Positions 1 through 5,176 of a stretch of DNA of 5,176 nucleotides are shown piece by piece. This stretch comes from Balneolaceae bacterium. Lineage in GTDB: Bacteria > Bacteroidota > Rhodothermia > Balneolales > Balneolaceae. The translations under genes and the position numbers were made by a program. The notes under the pieces are model-generated. The model made no database searches. It saw only the letters and a list, made by a program, of their open reading frames with translations, and was not told the DNA's origin. The stretch spans positions 1 to 5,176 of the forward strand of contig SKZL01000004.1 of assembly GCA_007127395.1 (NCBI GenBank), given 5' to 3'. How positions within the stretch are numbered: the first letter of the stretch is position 1; each line of letters begins with the position of its first letter.

Positions 1-213
1 ACTTTTCCAAACATCTATCTATATGAAATGAAAACACCTAGGGCTGCCGGTATGGAGCAGATGAAGAGTCTGTTTCGAAACGCAAAAGAGTTTAACCCGG
101 AGCTTTTAAATGAAATGAATCATTTCAAATCAGAATTAGTAATTTTTAGCGGAAGTTTTTACTTTTACAGTACAGTACGCGAATGGATGGGCACCATGAC
201 TGTTACTAGTTAA
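1..213 (+). CDS. folC: C-terminal fragment of a FolC-type folylpolyglutamate synthase / dihydrofolate synthase (5' end outside window)
   Basis: The frame is open from base 1 to the TAA at 211-213, giving 70 residues. The ATG at 28 is probably internal, because the open frame and protein-like sequence continue to the left edge. Two segments resemble the end of the FolC/Mur-ligase family. Near fragment residues 6-16, YLYEMKTPRAA recalls the FolC stretch with a conserved Pro-Arg-Ala. Near residues 44-63, ELVIFSGSFYF followed by STVREWM recalls the family's C-terminal pattern of a hydrophobic strand, then Gly-Ser, then a Tyr-rich helix, which ends FolC proteins. FolC adds glutamate to dihydropteroate and/or folates in the cytoplasm using ATP. 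The ATP-binding and central domains would lie upstream and cannot be seen. The gene is on the same strand as rho, but a 107-base gap separates them. Identity is from memory of family motifs, and an unrelated C-terminus remains possible. Confidence 0.66.
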   Translation, partial: TFPNIYLYEMKTPRAAGMEQMKSLFRNAKEFNPELLNEMNHFKSELVIFSGSFYFYSTVREWMGTMTVTS

Positions 214-320
214 ATCTTTCCGCACAAAAGACTGACCCCCCCAGGCGCAACCTTATTCATAAGAGGGTTGAACGCTACTCTGCATGAATCAAACTAAAGT
301 TTAAGAATCAAAATTTCATT
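214..320 (+). promoter_or_regulatory. Intergenic leader upstream of rho: C-rich stretch, small hairpin, probable promoter region
   Basis: This 107-base gap should carry the rho promoter and 5' leader, though no promoter matches a consensus convincingly. Bases 214-260 contain 18 C against 6 G, including a run of seven C at 236-242. Unstructured C-rich, G-poor RNA is what Rho loads on, so this could act as a rut-like site for autoregulation or for ending folC transcripts (inference). A hairpin can form between CAACC (248-252) and GGTTG (266-270), but no T-tract follows, so it is not a standard intrinsic terminator. AAACT and AGTTT (291-302) form a small inverted repeat. The sequence just before the rho ATG is A/T-rich with no Shine-Dalgarno motif. 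Confidence 0.4.
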
Positions 321-336
321 ATGTCGGAGAATCAAA
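286..336 (+). repeat. Three direct copies of GAATCAAA across the rho start
   Basis: GAATCAAA occurs at 286-293, 305-312 and 329-336, so copies start 19 and 24 bases apart. The first and third copies extend to GAATCAAAC. The third lies within codons 3-6 of rho. The repetition is read directly from the sequence. Whether it binds a protein, affects translation initiation or is chance in A-rich DNA is unknown. Confidence 0.5.
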
Positions 337-1961
337 CCGATAACGGTTTAAATATCGATCTGGATACACTACATCAAAAGACGGTACAATACCTGAAAGT
401 TATTGCGAAAGCTCTTGGTATTAAAAGTATATCCACTTTAAAAAAAGAGGTCATTGTTAATCGCATCAAGGATAGATCATCTTCTGATGATAGTAGCAGT
501 AAAAATACTGTTCATAAGAAGAAGAGAAGGAAAAAAATTGAAGCTGTTAACATTGACGATATATCGGTTGATGAAGAACCGGTCAGTGATCTCGATCACT
601 ACGGTGTAAAAGAGGATGATAAAACGGATCTTTCACTTGGCTCTGTTTATGGACAACAGGACCATATTCAGACTTATGACAATAAACCTTCTGAAAAACA
701 GGACACTTCAGGTAGGGGTAACGCGAATAATAAAGGCAGAAAAAAACATCACAAAACACAGAATAAGCGCCATGTAAGTAATGTATTGCCTGAATCTGAA
801 GCTGCCACTTTAGATGAGAAGTTGGAAGAGATTATTCCAAAACTTGGAAAATTCTTGTTGAATGAAGGGACATTAGAGATATTGCCGGACGGTTATGGAT
901 TCTTGAGATCTGTAAATTATAACTATAAAGCGAGTCCGGACGATATTTACGTTTCACCCTCTCAAATTAAACGATTTCGCCTGAAACAGGGAGACAGTGT
1001 GATCGGTATCATCAGGCCTCCAAAAGTAGGAGAACGCTATTTTGCATTGCTGAGGGTTGAAGGTGTTAACGGTAAAATTCCCCGGGATATGGATAACAGG
1101 GAAGATTTTGAGGATCTTTTGCCTATCTATCCTGAGATGAGATTTAAACTCGAAAATCGTTTTTCAGAATACTCTACCCGAATAATGGATCTGTTTACTC
1201 CGATTGGGAAGGGGCAGAGAGGACTCATCGTGGCTCAGCCGAAAACCGGAAAAACCACTATTCTTAGAAATATCGCTAATGCGGTCAGTAAGAATCATCC
1301 GGAAACCAAAATCATCATTTTACTAGTTGATGAACGGCCTGAAGAGGTTACAGAGATGGAGAGGACGGTTATAGGAGCAGAGGTTGTTGCATCTACTTTT
1401 GATGAAAAACCGGAAAACCATGTTGGCCTCTCTGAAATTGTATTTGAAAAAGCAAAGAGACTGGTTGAGAGTGGCCACGATGTGCTGCTATTGATGGACT
1501 CAATTACACGGCTGGCAAGAGCTTACAATGTTGCTGGTGGAAGTTCAGGGAGAACGATGACCGGTGGTGTTGATTCAGAAGCGTTGAAGGCTCCCAGACA
1601 GTTGTTCAGCTCTGCACGAAATATTGAGAATGGAGGCAGCCTTTCGATTATTGCAACCGCACTCGTAGAGACGGGTTCTCGTATGGATGATGTGATATTT
1701 GAAGAGTTCAAAGGGACTGGAAACATGGAATTGGTGCTGGATAGAAGGCTTGCTGAACGCAGAATCTTTCCTGCAATTGATGTATTTAAGAGTGGGACCA
1801 GACGTGAAGAGCTTATTGTATCTGAAGAAGAGAGAGAAAAAGTGGTTCTGCTTCGAAGATATCTAAATAAGCATAATGCATATGAAGCAATGGAGTTCTT
1901 GCTTGATAAGATGAAGGGAACGAAATCAAATGAAGAATTTTTGATCTCAATGAACAAATAG
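321..1961 (+). CDS. rho: Transcription termination factor Rho
   Basis: Rho is a homohexameric, ATP-driven RNA translocase/helicase that ends transcription in the cytoplasm. The 546 residues read in order as follows. A Rho N-terminal helical domain spans about 15-52. A charged low-complexity insertion spans about 53-160, with basic clusters at 66-72 and 139-150 and an acidic stretch near 79-100. The cold-shock-like RNA-binding domain spans about 180-252 and includes DGYGFLRS. The RecA-like ATPase follows. Walker A is QPKTGKTT at 306-313 with Lys311. VDERPEE at 336-342 carries the catalytic Glu338. Walker B is LLLLMD, ending in Asp393. The Q-loop region is near 417-435, the R-loop EEFKGTGN at 461-468 contains Lys464, and the Arg-finger region SGTR is at 491-494. 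All key ATPase residues are present. The E. coli protein has 419 residues, and the excess is largely the insertion. The ATG at 321 fits the domain start. The next gene begins 18 bases downstream, so rho probably heads this operon. Identity is secure. Confidence 0.98.
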   Translation: MSENQTDNGLNIDLDTLHQKTVQYLKVIAKALGIKSISTLKKEVIVNRIKDRSSSDDSSSKNTVHKKKRRKKIEAVNIDDISVDEEPVSDLDHYGVKEDDKTDLSLGSVYGQQDHIQTYDNKPSEKQDTSGRGNANNKGRKKHHKTQNKRHVSNVLPESEAATLDEKLEEIIPKLGKFLLNEGTLEILPDGYGFLRSVNYNYKASPDDIYVSPSQIKRFRLKQGDSVIGIIRPPKVGERYFALLRVEGVNGKIPRDMDNREDFEDLLPIYPEMRFKLENRFSEYSTRIMDLFTPIGKGQRGLIVAQPKTGKTTILRNIANAVSKNHPETKIIILLVDERPEEVTEMERTVIGAEVVASTFDEKPENHVGLSEIVFEKAKRLVESGHDVLLLMDSITRLARAYNVAGGSSGRTMTGGVDSEALKAPRQLFSSARNIENGGSLSIIATALVETGSRMDDVIFEEFKGTGNMELVLDRRLAERRIFPAIDVFKSGTRREELIVSEEEREKVVLLRRYLNKHNAYEAMEFLLDKMKGTKSNEEFLISMNK

Positions 1962-1979
1962 ATCTCTTTCCCAACTCGT

Positions 1980-3590
1980 ATGAACAAACATTTTGATGCA
2001 CTCATTGTAGGTTCAGGCCACAATGGCTTGGTTACGGGTTGTTATCTTGCCAAAGCGGGTTACAGGGTCGGTGTACTTGAACGAAGAGATACAATAGGGG
2101 GCGCTGTCTGTACAGAAACCATGTTTCGCAGCGAATCGAATCCATCCGGCTTCAGGATGGATGTGGGATCATCTGTTCATATCATGATCCATCAAACCGG
2201 CATAATCGAAGAGCTTGAACTAACCGATTATGGACTGGAATACATTGAGATGGATCCATTCATGAGTTATCCTCTTCCAAACGGGAAAGGTGTTATTCAT
2301 TTTCACAAGGATTTGGAAAAAACAGTTGAATCAATACGATCTGTTGCTCCGGAAGATGTCCAAAATTACAGAGATTTTATAGATTTCTGGTCCAAAATCA
2401 ATAAGGGTGTTTTAAAAGCATTTATGGTTCCGCCTTCCGGTAAGAATATCTTTATGGAGATGGCTAAAGGGCAGTTCAGAGATGGATCCATGTTTAAAAA
2501 AGGGGAACAACTGGATGGACTTCAAAAGATTTTGGGGAGTTATGGCAGTGTTGTTGATAAAGCTTTTCAAAGTCCCCATCTAAAAGCAGCATTAACCTGG
2601 TTCGCTGCACAATCCGGTCCGTTACCGGACCAATCTGCAACAGGTGATTTTGCAGGATGGCAATCAATGCTTCATCAAAGCGGTGCAAAACACCCGAGAG
2701 GAGGTAGCGGTATGCTCACACAGGCGTTGAAAAATCTGATTGAAGCTCATGGAGGCAGTGTGATTCCGAACAGCCCGGTTTCTAAAATTGAAATTTCCAA
2801 TGGAACAGCCAGGGGGGCAGTTACCGAAGAAGGTGACTACTATAGCGCTGACATTGTGGTTTCAAATGCTCATGTACAGACCACGATGCTTAAACTGGTT
2901 GGTCGAGAACACTTGAGTGACTCACTCTTTACAAAGGTTGAGAATATTCAGGTTGGTAATGGTTTTGGTATGGTGATACGCTGCGCGGTTGAAGAGCTGC
3001 CCATTTATGAAGCGGCTCCTGATGATCCATATATTCACAATGGAATGCAATTACTTGCACCTTCAGTTGAGTATATGAACCGTGCTATCGGTGACTACAT
3101 AAAGGGTGAGCCGCCAGTGGAACCGGCTGTACTGGCCATGACATTTTCAAAAATTGACCCTGAAGTAGCTAAAGATGGCAAACACACCCTATTTGCCTGG
3201 GCTCAATGGCACCCTTTTGAACTTTCGAATGGTGAAAGATGGGATGATATCAGAGAGAGAGAGGCAGAAAAAATCTATTCGGTTGTAGAAAAATATGCAC
3301 CCAATATGAAAGGGAAACTTATTGACTGGTATATTCAGTCTCCTTTAGACATAGAGAGGAAGCATGGCCTTCTTAGGGGTAATGTGATGCATGTAGAGAT
3401 GAATTTTGATCAAATGTTCATGTTCAGGCCTACTCCGGAACTTAGTAATTATGAAACTCCAATCAGAAACCTCTACTTGTCAAGTGCATCATGTCATCCG
3501 GGGGGCGGTGTTTTTGGTGCTGCCGGTTATAATGCGGCAAATGTGATACTTAAGAAACAGAAAAAGAAATTTTTTGGTGTAAGACGTTGA
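1980..3590 (+). CDS. CrtO/PYROXD2-type FAD-dependent oxidoreductase (phytoene desaturase-like superfamily), possible carotenoid ketolase
   Basis: This 536-residue flavoprotein belongs to the family of carotenoid desaturases, CrtO-type beta-carotene ketolases and PYROXD2-like proteins. The N-terminal Rossmann motif is GSGHNGL at 11-17, with the ribose-binding acid Glu34 in VLERRDTIGG. The C-terminal FAD signature runs from NLYLSSAS (497-504) through HPGGGVFGAAGYNAA (506-520). The middle segment, AAQSGPLPDQ (209-218), then MLHQSGAKHPRGGSG (230-244) and a GG near 258, is closer in my memory to CrtO ketolases than to CrtI desaturases. No signal peptide or clear membrane helix is seen, so peripheral membrane attachment is likely if the substrate is a carotenoid. 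The C-terminus is strongly basic (about 525-536). The ATG at 1980 places the FAD motif at the usual distance, and no Shine-Dalgarno precedes it. It sits between rho and alr with no other carotenoid gene in view, so the substrate is unproven. FAD oxidoreductase family is near certain; ketolase function is a moderate inference. Confidence 0.9.
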   Translation: MNKHFDALIVGSGHNGLVTGCYLAKAGYRVGVLERRDTIGGAVCTETMFRSESNPSGFRMDVGSSVHIMIHQTGIIEELELTDYGLEYIEMDPFMSYPLPNGKGVIHFHKDLEKTVESIRSVAPEDVQNYRDFIDFWSKINKGVLKAFMVPPSGKNIFMEMAKGQFRDGSMFKKGEQLDGLQKILGSYGSVVDKAFQSPHLKAALTWFAAQSGPLPDQSATGDFAGWQSMLHQSGAKHPRGGSGMLTQALKNLIEAHGGSVIPNSPVSKIEISNGTARGAVTEEGDYYSADIVVSNAHVQTTMLKLVGREHLSDSLFTKVENIQVGNGFGMVIRCAVEELPIYEAAPDDPYIHNGMQLLAPSVEYMNRAIGDYIKGEPPVEPAVLAMTFSKIDPEVAKDGKHTLFAWAQWHPFELSNGERWDDIREREAEKIYSVVEKYAPNMKGKLIDWYIQSPLDIERKHGLLRGNVMHVEMNFDQMFMFRPTPELSNYETPIRNLYLSSASCHPGGGVFGAAGYNAANVILKKQKKKFFGVRR

Positions 3591-4657
3591 AACAACACTT
3601 TCCAAACTCCATAGCTGAAATTGACCTCAATCTGCTGAAGCAAAATATTTATAACATAAATGAACGGGCAGGTGTTTCTAAAGTACTGGCGGTCGTAAAA
3701 TGTAATGCCTATAGCCATGGTTCAACTCAGGTAGCAAGAGCTGTACGACAAGATGTAGATTGGTTTGCAGTGGCAAATGTAGATGAAGGCATTGAGCTCA
3801 GAATGAATGGAATCACAAAACCGATTCTGGTTTACGGTGTGCCACGCTATGAAACTGCGGCAGCTTATCAGACTCATAATCTAACGGCAACAATCAGTGA
3901 TTTAACACATTTTTCCATATTGATGGATGGTACATCGTATCATCTGAACTTTGATACAGGAATGGGACGACTTGGATTTTTCCCGGATCATTTTCAAGAG
4001 GTGCGGAAAATGGCTGTTGCAAACCAGAGATTGATTTGCAGTGGAATTTACTCACACTATGCATCAGCAGATGATCCGGGTTCTGATTTCGTTTATGAGC
4101 AGCATCACCGATTTAAAGAGATACTATCCCACTTCCCGGAAGTTCCAATGGTTCACATGAGTAACACCGGTGCAGCGGCAAATTATCAGGATTTGGATCA
4201 TTTTAATATGATCCGTACAGGGCTGGGTATGCTTGGATATAACTCAGGTCATACCGTATATGACTGGCTTAAACCAGTCCTGACCTGGAAAACAGAAATT
4301 GCACAAATCAGACCTGTTAAAAAAGGAGTACCGGTCAGTTATTCATCTACCTGGATTGCCCCGGAAGATGGTTATTTGGCTACTCTACCTGTCGGTTATG
4401 GAGATGGTGTGCCAAGATCTATCAGTAATAGGCTTAGAGTATCAATCAACGGAGAGTTTTATTCACAAGTAGGAAATGTAACTATGGATATGTGTATGAT
4501 ATTTTTAGGTGATGCTAAACTTCCACCCGGAACAGGGGTGACGCTGATGGGAGGCGATGGATGGAGTGCATCCGAATGGGCAAAGAGTGCAAATACAAAC
4601 ACTCATGAGATTGTAACCAATCTGACCGAACGAATCTCAAGAATCTATTTAGGTTAA
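3587..4657 (+). CDS. alr: Alanine racemase (PLP-dependent), TTG start
   Basis: This enzyme interconverts L- and D-alanine in the cytoplasm, supplying D-alanine for peptidoglycan. The 356 residues match the family's usual length. The N-terminal barrel holds the PLP lysine Lys38 in VVKCNAYSHG, with Tyr42 at the usual position. DTGMGRLGF at 123-131 includes Arg128. The SNTG stretch at 191-194 and Arg210 (opposite the pyridine nitrogen in the family) complete the cofactor pocket. The second catalytic base is Tyr252 in VSYSSTW, followed by Tyr271 in PVGYGDG and Met300-Asp301 in VTMDMCM. The protein ends RISRIY, like the family's RVPRIY. Asn121 sits where well-studied enzymes have a carbamylated Lys. 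The start must be the TTG at 3587, because the N-terminal strand AEIDL begins at residue 10 and the first internal ATG is far downstream. The start overlaps the upstream stop as TTGA, suggesting translational coupling. It is standalone, not the MurF fusion found in some Bacteroidota. Confidence 0.96.
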   Translation: MKQHFPNSIAEIDLNLLKQNIYNINERAGVSKVLAVVKCNAYSHGSTQVARAVRQDVDWFAVANVDEGIELRMNGITKPILVYGVPRYETAAAYQTHNLTATISDLTHFSILMDGTSYHLNFDTGMGRLGFFPDHFQEVRKMAVANQRLICSGIYSHYASADDPGSDFVYEQHHRFKEILSHFPEVPMVHMSNTGAAANYQDLDHFNMIRTGLGMLGYNSGHTVYDWLKPVLTWKTEIAQIRPVKKGVPVSYSSTWIAPEDGYLATLPVGYGDGVPRSISNRLRVSINGEFYSQVGNVTMDMCMIFLGDAKLPPGTGVTLMGGDGWSASEWAKSANTNTHEIVTNLTERISRIYLG

Positions 4658-4699
4658 AACGGCTATAAAGTAGGTTTAGTCAGGAAAAATTCTTGAGAT
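4634..4699. repeat. 11-bp perfect inverted repeat spanning the alr/FKBP convergent junction
   Basis: ATCTCAAGAAT at 4634-4644 is the exact reverse complement of ATTCTTGAGAT at 4689-4699, with 44 bases between the arms. Each arm encodes the same peptide, Ile-Ser-Arg-Ile preceded by Arg, near the end of its own gene. The arms are AT-rich, the loop is long and no T-tract follows either arm, so it is a poor fit to an intrinsic terminator. The 18-base gap between the two stop codons (4658-4675) holds no other hairpin I can see. Confidence 0.6.
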
Positions 4700-5176
4700 A
4701 CGAACTTCGTAAAAAAGAGTATTCTCTCTATACTGAGCATTTCCGAAACCGGTGGGAGCAGATCCGAACCCTTTTTCAGGTGATACGACCAATGTACGGC
4801 TTTCTCCTAATTTCATACCGAGAAGCCCTGCTTTGAAGCCCGGTGAGTAGGCAAGAGATACGTTAAAATTGAAGTCATTTTGAATTTCTCCGGCAAATCT
4901 CATTGCTATCACACTGGGTTCCTGTCTGTTATTTGCAAACGAACTGTAGATAATTTTCCCTTCATCCGTACGTAAGGTGACATATGCCTGTACATTATCC
5001 CGGTTTGTGACAAAAAAATCACCGTACCCTTCATCGTGTATATATGCTTCAACACCCGGTTCGATTTGCACAGCAGTCATCCCTTGAATGGATTGTGCCG
5101 GCGGTACTGTATCCAGGTTAGGCGGCGGTATTCTGAATGGGTCTTCGGTACTGCAGGAGACCATCAGAATACCTGA
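4676..5176 (-). CDS. FKBP-fold lipoprotein, divergent peptidyl-prolyl isomerase-like (5' end outside window)
   Basis: The frame stays open from the TAA at 4676-4678 to the right edge, 166 residues. The Met at 5164 is probably not the start. The residues in front of it continue the frame as SGILMVSCS, which looks like the end of a lipoprotein signal peptide with a lipobox (LMVSC), so the true start lies beyond the window. Numbering from that Met, Cys4 would be lipidated, followed by a Pro-rich linker (13-22). The FKBP pattern then follows: a strand with Gly-rich turn (37-48), DEGKIIYSS (67-75), PGF then LLGMKLGESRTLVVSP (108-129), GFG (132-134) and ENTLFYEVRI (147-156). Classical active-site positions are changed (Phe36, Asp37, Trp59 and Tyr82 of FKBP12 appear as Ile72, Tyr73, Phe110 and Phe133), so isomerase activity may be weak or absent and a chaperone-like envelope role is possible. 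It converges on alr with 18 bases between stops. The fold is confident; activity is uncertain. Confidence 0.82.
   Translation of the reverse strand, partial: SGILMVSCSTEDPFRIPPPNLDTVPPAQSIQGMTAVQIEPGVEAYIHDEGYGDFFVTNRDNVQAYVTLRTDEGKIIYSSFANNRQEPSVIAMRFAGEIQNDFNFNVSLAYSPGFKAGLLGMKLGESRTLVVSPEKGFGSAPTGFGNAQYRENTLFYEVRISRIFPD

Noticed and set aside
28..213. A small complete 61-residue gene starting at the ATG at 28
   Set aside because: The frame remains open to base 1 with protein-like sequence, and the end resembles FolC, so a C-terminal fragment of a longer gene is more likely.
248..270. Intrinsic terminator after folC
   Set aside because: The CAACC/GGTTG stem is short, the loop is long and no T-tract follows.
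268..300. A sigma-70-like promoter (TTGAAC at 268-273) or a Bacteroidota-type TAnnTTTG element near 295 for rho
   Set aside because: No good -10 lies 17 bases after TTGAAC, and the candidate at 295 matches TAnnTTTG at only four of six fixed positions with wrong spacing.
1523..2023. A 166-codon open frame on the reverse strand opposite the end of rho
   Set aside because: It lies antisense to the strongly conserved Rho ATPase domain, has a Ser/Leu-rich composition typical of a shadow frame, and shows no recognisable motif.
2250..2491. Two copies of the palindrome ATGGATCCAT (2250-2259 and 2482-2491)
   Set aside because: Both lie in ordinary coding sequence, in different reading contexts, with nothing else linking them.
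3527..3718. A reverse-strand open frame of 63 codons over the oxidoreductase/alr junction
   Set aside because: Both strands' coding evidence favours the forward genes, and the frame shows no family motif.

Overview
The window looks like ordinary chromosomal housekeeping DNA from an AT-leaning Gram-negative bacterium of the Bacteroidota/Rhodothermota/Balneolota (FCB) type. This placement is an inference. It rests on a Rho factor with a long, charged, low-complexity insertion after its first domain, on the absence of Shine-Dalgarno motifs before all three visible starts, and on a lipobox-bearing FKBP-like protein. No mobile element, CRISPR array, tRNA or rRNA is visible.

Layout. Positions 1-213 hold the last 70 codons of a gene entering from the left, recognisable as the C-terminal end of a FolC-type folylpolyglutamate/dihydrofolate synthase. 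A 107-base gap (214-320) follows, with a C-rich stretch, a small hairpin and an 8-bp motif repeated three times across the next start codon. Then come three tightly packed forward genes: rho (321-1961), a CrtO/PYROXD2-type FAD-dependent oxidoreductase (1980-3590, 18 bases after rho) and alanine racemase alr (3587-4657, TTG start overlapping the previous stop by 4 bases). On the reverse strand, converging on alr with an 18-base gap, is a divergent FKBP-fold lipoprotein (4676 to the right edge), whose first residues lie outside the window.

How the genes fit together. rho, the oxidoreductase and alr are very probably one transcript. Their jobs differ (transcription termination, probably carotenoid oxidation, D-alanine supply for peptidoglycan), so the cluster reads as a packed housekeeping operon rather than one pathway. 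alr is likely translationally coupled to the oxidoreductase.

I did not find a clearly new biological system. The points most worth a second look are the Asn that replaces the usually carbamylated Lys in alanine racemase, the loss of classical active-site residues in the FKBP-like lipoprotein, the Rho insertion, the repeated motif and C-rich leader before rho, and an 11-bp inverted repeat at the convergent junction, created because both converging proteins end in Arg-Ile-Ser-Arg-Ile plus a short tail.
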